Shown here piece by piece: positions 28,586-36,791 of a stretch of DNA of 64,000 nt (positions are counted from its first letter, which is position 1; the number at the start of each line of letters is the position of its first letter). This DNA is from Cellvibrio sp. PSBB023 (lineage in GTDB: Bacteria; Pseudomonadota; Gammaproteobacteria; Pseudomonadales; Cellvibrionaceae): contig NZ_CP019799.1 in NCBI RefSeq assembly GCF_002007605.1, positions 2,706,001 to 2,770,000 on the forward strand. Direction: 5' to 3'. The translations under genes were made by a program, and so were the position numbers. The notes beneath the pieces were generated by a model, which was not told the origin of the DNA, ran no database searches, and worked only from the letters and a program-made list of their open reading frames with translations.

Positions 28586-29759
28586 GGGCTAGTCCCTGCA
28601 TAATGTCCGCCAGCGCCATGAGTAATTGATCGACCTGCGCGATGCTGTGCTCCGCCGAAAAGGTAATACGCAAGCGTGAACTGCCTGCCGCCACAGTAGG
28701 AGGGCGAATGGCAATAATTAAAATGCCGCGCTCGGCCAATTGCTGCGAGATATGCAGTGCCTTGGCTTCATCACCAATCACAATCGGCTGAATTGGCGAG
28801 AAGGAATCCATCAATTGCAAATTCAGCGCTTGTGCGCCTGCGCGAAAATGCGCAATCAATTGTTTAAGTTGTTCGCGGCGCCAGTGCTCCGTTTGCATTA
28901 AACGCAAACTCGTGCGCGTTGCAGCAGCGACAGCGGGCGGCATAGCGGTGGTGTAAATATAGGGGCGCGCAAATTGAATCAGACTTTCGATCAGTGTTTC
29001 ACTGCCCGCAATAAAGGCGCCAAAACTGCCCGCCGCTTTGCCGAGGGTGCCCATTAGAATCGGCACATCACCTTGTGTTAAACCAAAGTGCTCGCAGGTG
29101 CCCGCGCCTGTTTTTCCCAAGTAGCCAAAACCATGGGCATCGTCCACCATCAACCAGGCATTATTTTTTTGTGCGACGGCAGCGAGCTCAGGTAATGGCG
29201 CACAATCGCCATCCATGCTGAATACGCCGTCGACCACTATTAATTTTCGCGTAGCATCGGTTTTGTCCAAACGGGTTTGCAAGTTTTCCAGATCATTGTG
29301 CAAAAAACGCTGGAAGCGTGCGCCACTTAATAAACCGGCGTCGAGTAAGCTCGCGTGATTTAACCGATCTTCAAAGACGGCATCGCCCTGCGCCACCAAC
29401 GCGGTAATAGCGCCCATATTGGCCATGTAACCGGTGGAAAATAACAGTGCGCGCTCACGGCCGGTAAATGCAGCCACTTCTTCTTCCAGTGCGTGATGCT
29501 CACTGGAATGCCCCGCCACCAAATGTGAGGCGCCGCTGCCGACACCAAACTTATTCGCGGCGTTTTGCAAAGCAAGAATCACATCGGGATGATTGGCTAA
29601 ACCTAAATAATCGTTACTGCAAAACGCGAGGTAATTTTTTCCATCAACAACCACGTGTGGTGCTTGTGGTGACTGCAATAATTTGCGCGTGCGATACAAG
29701 TGCGCCGCGCGACGTTCAGCGAGCAGTGGAGCGAGAGTTTGATCGAGATGAGAAGACAT
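28578..29759 (-). CDS. bioF: 8-amino-7-oxononanoate synthase
   Basis: 393 residues from the ATG at 29759; an in-frame GTG at 29771 is the alternative, and neither has a strong ribosome-binding site. PLP enzyme with [32 protein letters not shown] and the PLP lysine in [11 protein letters not shown] (Lys241). It condenses pimeloyl-ACP with L-alanine. Separated from bioB by 72 bases that contain a REP-like palindrome. Confidence 0.96.
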   Translation of the reverse strand: MSSHLDQTLAPLLAERRAAHLYRTRKLLQSPQAPHVVVDGKNYLAFCSNDYLGLANHPDVILALQNAANKFGVGSGASHLVAGHSSEHHALEEEVAAFTGRERALLFSTGYMANMGAITALVAQGDAVFEDRLNHASLLDAGLLSGARFQRFLHNDLENLQTRLDKTDATRKLIVVDGVFSMDGDCAPLPELAAVAQKNNAWLMVDDAHGFGYLGKTGAGTCEHFGLTQGDVPILMGTLGKAAGSFGAFIAGSETLIESLIQFARPYIYTTAMPPAVAAATRTSLRLMQTEHWRREQLKQLIAHFRAGAQALNLQLMDSFSPIQPIVIGDEAKALHISQQLAERGILIIAIRPPTVAAGSSRLRITFSAEHSIAQVDQLLMALADIMQGLAHD

Positions 29760-29773
29760 GAGTTGAGGCACGC

Positions 29774-29803
29774 GTAGGGCGGGTTAGCGCAGCAACCCGC
29801 CGT
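29774..29803. repeat. REP-like palindrome between bioB and bioF
   Basis: GGCGGGTT and AACCCGCC (29778-29785, 29794-29801) around an 8-base loop, preceded by GTAGG. The form GTAGGGYGGGTTAGCGCAGC-AACCC is a familiar scattered repeat in many bacterial genomes, often linked to RAYT transposases. Only one copy was noticed in this window. Confidence 0.55.
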
Positions 29804-29831
29804 ATTGATCAATCAAGGAGAGACAGAAGTA

Positions 29832-30890
29832 TTATTTGGCCGCGTTATAAAACATCGAATCCAGTGCAGCTTCTTGCAGCTTATTCACAATGGCCGCTTC
29901 CTGCTCGCTTTCATCTTCATGCACTTCGTAGGCTTCGGGTTTAATGCCGAGCTTTTTGAATAATTGCATGTCTTTATTGGCTTCCGGGTTGGGCGTGGTC
30001 AGCAATTTTTCGCCGTAGAAAATCGAGTTGGCGCCAGCGAGGAATGCCATGGCCTGAGTTTGTTCATTCATCTGCTCGCGACCGGCTGACAGGCGCACGT
30101 GGGATTTGGGCATAAGAATGCGCGCCACAGCGATGGTGCGAATAAAGTCGAGCGGGTCCAGATCTGCTTCATTTTCCAAGGGGGTGCCACCGACTTTCAC
30201 CAGCATATTAATTGGCACTGATTCGGGGTGATCCGCCATGTTTGCCAACTGTTGCAACAAACCTGCGCGATCGCTGGCCTCTTCACCCATACCGACGATA
30301 CCGCCACAGCAGACTTTCATACCGGCTTTGCGCACATTGGCGAGGGTTTCCAAGCGATCCTGATAGGTGCGGGTAGTGATGATTTCGCCGTAGTATTCGG
30401 GCGAGGTATCCAGATTGTGGTTGTAATAGTCGAGACCGGCATCAGCCAGTTCTTGCGCCTGGGTTTCGTCGAGCATCCCCAAGGTCATACAGGTTTCCAG
30501 ACCCAACTCTTTAACGCCTTTCACCATGGTGGTGACGTAGGGCATATCTTTGTTCTTAGGCGAACGCCAGGCAGCCCCCATGCAGAAACGGGTCGCGCCG
30601 GAGGCTTTGGCCGCTTTGGCTTCCTCAATGACCTTTTCCACTGCCATCAGTTTTTCGCGCTCAAGGCCAGTATCGTAACGGGCCGACTGCGGGCAATAAG
30701 CGCAGTCTTCCGGGCAGGCGCCGGTTTTAATTGAGCAGAGAGTGCTGACTTGCACTTCGTTAGGGTTGAAGTAAGCGCGATGCACACTTTGCGCCTGGAA
30801 CATCAGGTCGCTAAACGGCAGGTCAAACAGGGCGAGGATTTCAGCGCGAGTCCAGTCGTGGCGAAGGGTGGGAGCAAAGCTGGCATTCAT
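29832..30890 (-). CDS. bioB: biotin synthase
   Basis: 352 residues. The radical SAM cluster ligands are Cys59, Cys63 and Cys66 in [15 protein letters not shown]. The second iron-sulfur site region and the [13 protein letters not shown] and GGIVGMGE motifs are intact. It inserts sulfur into dethiobiotin. First gene of the bio operon, with a promoter and BirA-type operator just upstream. bioA is not in this window. Confidence 0.98.
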   Translation of the reverse strand: MNASFAPTLRHDWTRAEILALFDLPFSDLMFQAQSVHRAYFNPNEVQVSTLCSIKTGACPEDCAYCPQSARYDTGLEREKLMAVEKVIEEAKAAKASGATRFCMGAAWRSPKNKDMPYVTTMVKGVKELGLETCMTLGMLDETQAQELADAGLDYYNHNLDTSPEYYGEIITTRTYQDRLETLANVRKAGMKVCCGGIVGMGEEASDRAGLLQQLANMADHPESVPINMLVKVGGTPLENEADLDPLDFIRTIAVARILMPKSHVRLSAGREQMNEQTQAMAFLAGANSIFYGEKLLTTPNPEANKDMQLFKKLGIKPEAYEVHEDESEQEAAIVNKLQEAALDSMFYNAAK

Positions 30891-30927
30891 ACAATGGCGT
30901 CCATAGGTTCAGGAAACAGATAATCGC

Positions 30928-30955
30928 ATCTTAACCGAGAGGCAAAAGCTGTCAA
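30928..30955 (-). promoter_or_regulatory. bioB promoter
   Basis: On the minus strand TTGACA (30950-30955) and TAAGAT (30928-30933) are separated by 16 bases, placing the start about 30 bases before the bioB ATG. The -35 lies inside the left arm of the BirA-box candidate. Confidence 0.65.
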
Positions 30956-30980
30956 CCGAAAAAAAATTTTTGGTTTACTA
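30949..30980. promoter_or_regulatory. BirA operator (bioO) candidate
   Basis: CTGTCAACC-N14-GGTTTACTA (30949-30957 and 30972-30980), close to the known gammaproteobacterial BirA box TTGTAAACC-N14/15-GGTTTACAA (7 of 9 and 8 of 9 matches). The A/T-only centre and overlap with the bioB -35 fit repression by biotinoyl-AMP-loaded BirA. Confidence 0.75.
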
Positions 30981-30986
30981 CTTTCT

Positions 30987-31015
30987 TTGACAAAGCCTCC
31001 GCGGCTATCGACAAT
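30987..31015 (+). promoter_or_regulatory. possible comF promoter
   Basis: TTGACA (30987-30992), a 17-base spacer, then GACAAT (31010-31015), 47 bases before the comF ATG. It diverges from the bioB promoter and lies just outside the BirA box. Confidence 0.5.
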
Positions 31016-31061
31016 AACTGCACAAGGAGCAACTACCATCACCACACAATAAGGATTATGT

Positions 31062-31769
31062 ATGTGGCACCGACTCAATCAAGCCCTCCATCGACTGCTA
31101 CCCCAGCCCTGCCTCTTGTGCGGCCAAGCCAATAGCCACGGCCTGTGCAGCGAATGTGAGCGATCACTACCACGACTGGATCAATACCCCTGGCGCTGCA
31201 CACAATGTAGTATTCCACTCGCTAGCGATGCACCTCTGTGCGGCCATTGTGTACGCCAGTCGCCTGCATTTACGACCTGCGTCATTCCCTATAGCTATAG
31301 CCATCCGCTCGACTTTTTGATCCATCAATTCAAATACCGACGGCAATTGGCCAGCGGTAAGCAGCTTGCGCGTTTGCTGCTACAGCACTGCCAACAGGCC
31401 GAGCGGCCGGATCTGGTCGTACCTGTACCCATGCACTGGCGCAAACGCTGGCAACGCGGATTTAATCAAAGTGAACTGCTGGCCGCCCCTATCGCCCGGA
31501 GCTTGGGCTTGCCACTGGTTAATGCCTTGCGGCGCCAGCAGCATGGCCATTCACAAAAAGGCCTGAGCCGACGTGAACGTTTGGGCAATTTGCGCCGCGC
31601 CTTTAGCATTGCCGCCAAATACCGGCCGCTAGTGCACGGTGCCCATGTGGCACTGGTGGATGATGTAGTTACCACCACAGCAACGGCGCGCTGCCTGAGT
31701 GACCTGCTCATCAAAGCAGGCGCAGCGCGGGTGGATATTTGGGCTTTGGCGCGCACACCGGATCGCTAA
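31062..31769 (+). CDS. comF: ComF family phosphoribosyltransferase-like protein
   Basis: 235 residues. N-terminal zinc-ribbon-like cysteines (CLLCG, CSEC, CTQC, CGHC) are followed by a type I PRTase domain with PVPMHWRKRWQRGFNQSELLA and the PRPP loop VALVDDVVTTTATA near residue 205. ComF homologues act in DNA uptake or recycling of nucleotides (GntX in E. coli). Divergent from bioB, as in Pseudomonas. AAGGA ribosome-binding site. Confidence 0.92.
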   Translation: MWHRLNQALHRLLPQPCLLCGQANSHGLCSECERSLPRLDQYPWRCTQCSIPLASDAPLCGHCVRQSPAFTTCVIPYSYSHPLDFLIHQFKYRRQLASGKQLARLLLQHCQQAERPDLVVPVPMHWRKRWQRGFNQSELLAAPIARSLGLPLVNALRRQQHGHSQKGLSRRERLGNLRRAFSIAAKYRPLVHGAHVALVDDVVTTTATARCLSDLLIKAGAARVDIWALARTPDR

Positions 31770-31980
31770 AGCGGCGGCAAAGTGAACCCGCGAGCAGAGT
31801 GCAGCGTAAATCCTTGGGGATATGTAACGCAACAATAAATCCTGCCTCTTATTTCTATCGGGGGCGATAAATTGCCGCTACTATTCAGGAATTGCGTTGT
31901 CATTGATTAACACCGCGTTCGCTATTACCTCATGCGACCAATTGAAGCATCACCATTGGCCGATAACTTTAAGGACTTTC

Positions 31981-33390
31981 ATGAATATTCCGCACCGCCT
32001 GCTAGCCTGCGCCCTGTCGTTGGTTGGCTGCATCAGTTTCCCTGTGCTGGCGCAGTTGTCAGCCAATCCCCCCATCGATAGCGCACCCACAGCAGCATCC
32101 GCAGTGTCCCAGCCGTCATCGACGGCACAGCAGTTATACGCTTCGGCACAACAGGATCTGCTGCAATTGCGTGTTCTGCTCAAAAATGGCAACAGCCAAT
32201 CGTCCGTCGGTTCGGGGTTTTTAATTGGCACCTCTAATTTGGTGGTGACCAATTTCCATGTGGTCTCCCAGATCGCTCTGGAACCAGACACCTATTTTGG
32301 CGAATACAAAGATACCCAAGGGAAAAGCGGTGCCATCGAACTGCTCGCGGTGGATGTATTGCACGATCTGGCGATAGTGCGCATTGCGCGCCAAGGTACC
32401 GGTTTCTTTACCGTGCCTCACACTCTGGGTGACGCGCAACAACCCGCGTTGGAATCCTTAAGCCAGGGCGAGAAACTTTACTCCCTGGGCAACCCGCTGG
32501 ATTTGGGCTTTACCATTTCTGAAGGGACTTATAACGGCATCAGCGCGCGCGGCTTTTCCGATCAACTCATGTTTACCGGCCCGGTAAACCCGGGCATGAG
32601 TGGTGGCCCCAATGTCACGGCCGATGGTCAGGTTGCTGGCGTGAATGTTGCCCATCGCCGCGATGGCGAACTGGTCAGCTTTCTGGTGCCTGCGATTTAC
32701 GTGCAGCAATTGCTGGCGCGAGTCAGCAGCGATATGACGCCACCTACCGACTTCAAACCGATTATTGGAGAACAGTTGCTGCAACATCAGGCGGTGATGG
32801 TAGATACCCTGCTCGACAAGCCCTTTAGCATCAAGCAACTCGGCCCCTATGCGGTGCCGGTGCGTGAATCCGATCAGGTGCGCTGCTGGGGCAACTCCGA
32901 CAGCTCATCCAAAAAGGCCTATACCGTCGCCAGTATTAATTGCTCCATGGAAGCGGCGATTTTTGTCTCCGGCGATTTACAAACCGGCCATGTGACCATG
33001 CGCCACCAGTATGCGCGCAACCGCAAACTCAACAGCCTGCAATTTGCCCAATTGACCAGCAAGATGTTTGGCAGCCAGGTCTACAGCACCGCCAAAAGTG
33101 ACACGATTACGCCTGCCGCCTGCACCGAGAGTTTTGTAGCGCACAATGCCATCTCACTGCGCGCACTGGTGTGCGCCGAGGCCTATCACAAATTCAAAGA
33201 CCTCTACGACTTTACCCTGATTACCGCCAGTACCGATGACAGCCAGATGAGTTTGCAAAGCATGATTAATATTCAGGGCGTGTCCTATGCCAATGGCACT
33301 CGCCTGATCGAGCAGTTTCTTCAGGGGATAGATCGTCGCACCGGGCAGGACAAGCCCGCCGCCAGTAACGACGGGGAGGCGGCACAATGA
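31981..33390 (+). CDS. secreted trypsin-like serine protease with unknown C-terminal domain
   Basis: 469 residues from the ATG at 31981, which has an AAGGAC ribosome-binding site and begins a Sec signal peptide ending VLAQ. A longer in-frame extension upstream lacks these. The protease domain has the triad His93 (TNFHVV), Asp129 (HDLAIV) and Ser207 (NPGMSGGP), as in HtrA/DegP-type S1C enzymes, but no PDZ domain follows. Residues about 250-469 are an uncharacterised domain with conserved-looking cysteines. Its stop overlaps the start of the FHA gene (ATGA), so the two are co-translated. Confidence 0.85.
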   Translation: MNIPHRLLACALSLVGCISFPVLAQLSANPPIDSAPTAASAVSQPSSTAQQLYASAQQDLLQLRVLLKNGNSQSSVGSGFLIGTSNLVVTNFHVVSQIALEPDTYFGEYKDTQGKSGAIELLAVDVLHDLAIVRIARQGTGFFTVPHTLGDAQQPALESLSQGEKLYSLGNPLDLGFTISEGTYNGISARGFSDQLMFTGPVNPGMSGGPNVTADGQVAGVNVAHRRDGELVSFLVPAIYVQQLLARVSSDMTPPTDFKPIIGEQLLQHQAVMVDTLLDKPFSIKQLGPYAVPVRESDQVRCWGNSDSSSKKAYTVASINCSMEAAIFVSGDLQTGHVTMRHQYARNRKLNSLQFAQLTSKMFGSQVYSTAKSDTITPAACTESFVAHNAISLRALVCAEAYHKFKDLYDFTLITASTDDSQMSLQSMINIQGVSYANGTRLIEQFLQGIDRRTGQDKPAASNDGEAAQ

Positions 33391-34421
33391 ACCACTTAGT
33401 GTTTGTTGAACAACTGACTCCCGATGGCGAAGTCATTCATCGCCACAAACTGACCCAATTGCCGATTCGCATTGGCCGTGCCTATGACAATGACATCATT
33501 CTCGATGACCCTCACACGGCCGCGCATCACGCCAGGATTGAACACAACCAACTGGATGAGCTGATCATCAGCGATCTGGACAGTTTTAACGGCATCACTC
33601 GCGCCAATAGCCGTCAGGGCTTTTTTGTGGTGGATGGCGATGCTATCTATCGCCTGGGGCACACCCGCTTGCGTATTCGCACGCCGGATTACCAGGTCGC
33701 CGCCGAACAAACCGATTTCACCAATCACCGTTGGGAAGGTGTGCTGCCCGCCCTTGCCGGGTTGGTGCTACTGGTGACCATGGGCTTACTGACCACCTGG
33801 CTGAGCGATTTGAATCAGGGCACCCTGAGCAAATACCTGCTGGAATTGGTGAGCGTTGTGGGCTTTGCCTTGGGCTGGAGCGGTTTCTGGGCGGTCTTTA
33901 GCAAGCTCTTTAATGGTCAGGCGCGCTTTGGTCGCCATCTCTTTATTGTCAGCCTCGGCCTGACCGGGCTGGAGCTGTGGGACTACCTCAGCAGCATGCT
34001 CGCCTACGCCTTTAGCTGGGAAACGCTGGCACATTTCACTGTGCACCCGCTGATTTTCATCAGCGCCACAACGCTTTACTTCCACATGCGCACAGCGGGT
34101 AATAAGCGCCCGGGGCGGTTGAAACTGTACCTGCTGGCACTGGCATTGGTCGGCTCTGGCATCTCCATGACCAAACAATACCAAGCCACCAATCACTTGG
34201 GCGATGCCCTGTACCTCAGTCAACTCTATCCGCCTGCACTGCGTATTAGCAGCGATATCAGCCTTGGAGAATTTATGGCGGATATCAACGCGCTACAAAC
34301 ACAAGTGGACGGCAACCGCAAAGACACGACCGATAAAGATGAGACTGTCACCACAAGCAGCAGTGTGGCCACATCCAGTGCTGGCGCCAGTATCGACGCC
34401 AACAGTTCCAGCCAACCATGA
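33387..34421 (+). CDS. FHA-domain integral membrane protein
   Basis: 344 residues. The N-terminal FHA domain (about 24-100) shows IRIGRAYDNDIILDD, AAHHARIE and DLDSFNG, the residues that read phosphothreonine. About five hydrophobic helices follow (from about residue 117 to 265), then a Ser/Thr-rich tail. The FHA part should be cytoplasmic. The 4-base overlap with the trypsin-like protease gene suggests the proteins act together across the inner membrane, perhaps a phospho-signal controlling an envelope protease (inference). No kinase gene is visible nearby. Confidence 0.8.
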   Translation: MNHLVFVEQLTPDGEVIHRHKLTQLPIRIGRAYDNDIILDDPHTAAHHARIEHNQLDELIISDLDSFNGITRANSRQGFFVVDGDAIYRLGHTRLRIRTPDYQVAAEQTDFTNHRWEGVLPALAGLVLLVTMGLLTTWLSDLNQGTLSKYLLELVSVVGFALGWSGFWAVFSKLFNGQARFGRHLFIVSLGLTGLELWDYLSSMLAYAFSWETLAHFTVHPLIFISATTLYFHMRTAGNKRPGRLKLYLLALALVGSGISMTKQYQATNHLGDALYLSQLYPPALRISSDISLGEFMADINALQTQVDGNRKDTTDKDETVTTSSSVATSSAGASIDANSSSQP

Positions 34422-34440
34422 TGTTTTACAGGAGATAACC

Positions 34441-35004
34441 ATGATCAAGAAGGCTTTATTGCATACCGCGCTGGGAATCGCCGGCAGCCTGTTTATCAGC
34501 ACCGCTATGGCCGCGGATTTCCAATTATCCAGTCCTAGCATCAAGCCAAATTCCACCCTCACGGCGGATCAAGTGTTTAACGGCTTTGGTTGTACCGGCA
34601 AGAATATTTCACCCGAACTGGTATGGAGCAATGCACCCGCAGGCACCAAAAGTTTTGCCCTGACCGTTTACGACCCCGATGCCCCGACGGGTTCAGGCTG
34701 GTGGCATTGGGTGGCCTACAACATTCCCGCCAGCACCACTAAAATTGCCGCCGGTGCCGGTACAGTGGATGGCAAAAACCTGCCCGCAGGCACCGAACAG
34801 GGCCGCACTGATTTTGGCAGCACTGGTTTTGGTGGCGCCTGCCCGCCAGTGGGCGATAAACCCCATCGCTATATATTCACCCTGCACGCGCTCAGCACCG
34901 ACAAGCTGGAAATCCCCGAAGGTGCCACGGCGGCACTTGTCGGTTATATGATTAACGCCAATCGCATTGGTCAAACCAGCTTTACCGCTTACTACGGCCG
35001 CTAA
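34441..35004 (+). CDS. YbhB/YbcL family PEBP-like protein (secreted)
   Basis: 187 residues from the ATG at 34441, which has an AGGAG site and starts a signal peptide (ending AMAAD). PEBP fold motifs: TLTADQVFNGFGCTGKNISPEL, the YDPDAPTGSGWWHWVAYNIP ligand-binding block and GACPPVGDKPHRYIFTLHAL. Related to Raf kinase inhibitor proteins; bacterial roles are unclear. It lies 19 bases after the FHA gene and may belong to that operon. Confidence 0.92.
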   Translation: MIKKALLHTALGIAGSLFISTAMAADFQLSSPSIKPNSTLTADQVFNGFGCTGKNISPELVWSNAPAGTKSFALTVYDPDAPTGSGWWHWVAYNIPASTTKIAAGAGTVDGKNLPAGTEQGRTDFGSTGFGGACPPVGDKPHRYIFTLHALSTDKLEIPEGATAALVGYMINANRIGQTSFTAYYGR

Positions 35005-35023
35005 TCCCGCAATAACGCAGAGA

Positions 35024-35053
35024 AACGCCGGTGCTTTATGGTGCACCGGCGTT
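35024..35053 (+). terminator. strong hairpin between the PEBP gene and gcvT
   Basis: Perfect 11-base stem AACGCCGGTGC / GCACCGGCGTT with an 8-base loop, 19 bases after the PEBP stop. No long T-run follows, so it is either a weak terminator or a 3'-end stabiliser. Confidence 0.6.
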
Positions 35054-35129
35054 AAGTCGTTGGACAGCATGGCAGCACGCGCCTAAAATGCGCGCCTTTC
35101 TCAACTCCCTCCATTTGCAGGTAAATCCC

Positions 35130-36218
35130 ATGGGCAATAAAACCGCTCTCTACGCCACCCATCAAGCCATGGGCGGTAAATTGGTGGACTTTGGCGGCTG
35201 GGACATGCCGCTGCACTACGGTTCGCAAATCGAAGAGCATCACAAGGTGCGTCAAACAGCAGGCATGTTTGATGTGTCGCACATGACGGTGGTCGATGTC
35301 ACCGGCAGCCAAGCCAAGGCCTATCTGCAATATTTGCTTGCCAATGATGTCGCCAAACTTGATGGCCACCAGGGCAAAGCGCTCTACAGCGGCATGCTCA
35401 ACCACGAGGGTGGCGTGATCGATGACCTGATCGTATACAACATGGGGGATTGGTATCGCGTTGTCGTGAATTGCAGTACACGCGAAAAAGATCTGGCCTG
35501 GATGAATAGCGTCGCCGCTGATTTTACTGTCACCATTACCGAACGCCCCGAGTTAGCGATGATCGCCGTACAGGGCCCGGATGCGATTCGCATTGCGTCA
35601 TCCCTGGTAAGCAGTGAACATGCAGCGCTGATTGCCAGCCTGACGGTTTTCCAGGGCCTGCCCGCTGGCGGCTGGTTTATTGGCCGCACCGGTTATACCG
35701 GTGAAGACGGTTTGGAAATCATGCTGCCCAACACCGAGGCTCCCGCCTTCTGGCAAGCACTGGCCGATGCAGGCGTCGCCCCTTGTGGTTTGGGTGCACG
35801 CGATACCCTGCGCCTTGAAGCGGGCATGAATCTCTACGGCCATGAAATGGATGAAACCGTGTCACCCCTGGCAGCCAATATGGGCTGGACCATTGCATGG
35901 CAACCAACAAGCCGCAACTTTATTGGTCGCGCGGTATTGGAAGCGCAAAAAGCAGCCGGGAATAGCCACAAACTGGTTGGACTGGTACTGCGCGAACGCG
36001 GCGTATTGCGCGCCGAGCAGTTGGTCACAGTCGACGGCTGCGACGAAAAAGGCGTAATTACCAGTGGCACATTTTCACCCAGCTTGGGCTATTCTATTGC
36101 TCTGGCACGCGTGCCCGCTGCTATCGGCAGCCACTGCCAGGTAGACATGCGCGGCAAGCAAGTAACCGTTGAAGTGGTCGCCCCTAATTTTGTGCGTCAC
36201 GGCAAGGCGCTACTCTGA
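35130..36218 (+). CDS. gcvT: glycine cleavage system aminomethyltransferase (T protein)
   Basis: 362 residues from the ATG at 35130 ([12 protein letters not shown]), the usual family start. Conserved blocks: [30 protein letters not shown] and [10 protein letters not shown], followed by [19 protein letters not shown]. It transfers the methylene group of glycine to tetrahydrofolate. gcvH follows 87 bases later; gcvP is not in the window. Confidence 0.97.
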   Translation: MGNKTALYATHQAMGGKLVDFGGWDMPLHYGSQIEEHHKVRQTAGMFDVSHMTVVDVTGSQAKAYLQYLLANDVAKLDGHQGKALYSGMLNHEGGVIDDLIVYNMGDWYRVVVNCSTREKDLAWMNSVAADFTVTITERPELAMIAVQGPDAIRIASSLVSSEHAALIASLTVFQGLPAGGWFIGRTGYTGEDGLEIMLPNTEAPAFWQALADAGVAPCGLGARDTLRLEAGMNLYGHEMDETVSPLAANMGWTIAWQPTSRNFIGRAVLEAQKAAGNSHKLVGLVLRERGVLRAEQLVTVDGCDEKGVITSGTFSPSLGYSIALARVPAAIGSHCQVDMRGKQVTVEVVAPNFVRHGKALL

Positions 36219-36305
36219 GATAGTCATTCGCAATACCGGTTTGAAACAAAGCAGCATCGACACTAACATCGAACAACGTTAAAAAATTTTCACAGGAATA
36301 CAACC

Positions 36306-36698
36306 ATGAGCGATATTCGCAAAGAACTGAAATACCTTAGCAGCCACGAATGGGCCCGCGTTGAAGAGGACGGCACAGTGACAATCGGTATTACCGATCA
36401 CGCTCAGGACGCCTTGGGGGATGTGGTTTATGTGGAAACCCCGGAAGTGGGCTCACGCGTCGCCATCGGTGAAGAAGCGGGTGTTGTGGAGTCGGTAAAA
36501 GCCGCTTCCGACATTTATTCACTGGTCTCCGGCGAAGTGGTTGCAGTAAACGAAGCACTGCAAGACGCGCCAGAAACCGTCAACAGCTCACCTTATGACG
36601 ACGGCTGGTTCTTCCGCGTTAAGCCTGATGATTTGGCGGAACTGGACGAAGCACTGGATGCAGCGGAATACCGCGAGCTGATCGAAAGCGAAGACTAA
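36306..36698 (+). CDS. gcvH: glycine cleavage system H protein
   Basis: 130 residues. Lipoyl-carrier fold with the lipoylated Lys65 in [11 protein letters not shown] and the C-terminal [13 protein letters not shown] block. It shuttles the aminomethyl group between the P, T and L proteins. AGGAA ribosome-binding site. Confidence 0.98.
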   Translation: MSDIRKELKYLSSHEWARVEEDGTVTIGITDHAQDALGDVVYVETPEVGSRVAIGEEAGVVESVKAASDIYSLVSGEVVAVNEALQDAPETVNSSPYDDGWFFRVKPDDLAELDEALDAAEYRELIESED

Positions 36699-36726
36699 GC
36701 CAAGGCTCTCTCGCCAAACGATCCAT

Positions 36727-36758
36727 AAAAAACGCGGCTCTCTCGCCGCGTTTTTTAT
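36727..36758. terminator. bidirectional terminator between gcvH and damX
   Basis: Stem AACGCGGC / GCCGCGTT with a 6-base loop, A-run on the left and T-run on the right. It serves convergent gcvH and damX. Confidence 0.88.
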
Positions 36759-36791
36759 TTGCCCATTATGGGCGGCTAACCGGTCAGCTCA

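Noticed and set aside
31897-31980. Extended N-terminus of the trypsin-like protease
   Set aside because: It would place 28 residues before a clear signal peptide; AAGGAC directly precedes the ATG at 31981.
35005-35129. Possible glycine riboswitch upstream of gcvT
   Set aside because: The gap is only 125 bases and shows one simple hairpin. The conserved glycine-aptamer core is not recognisable.
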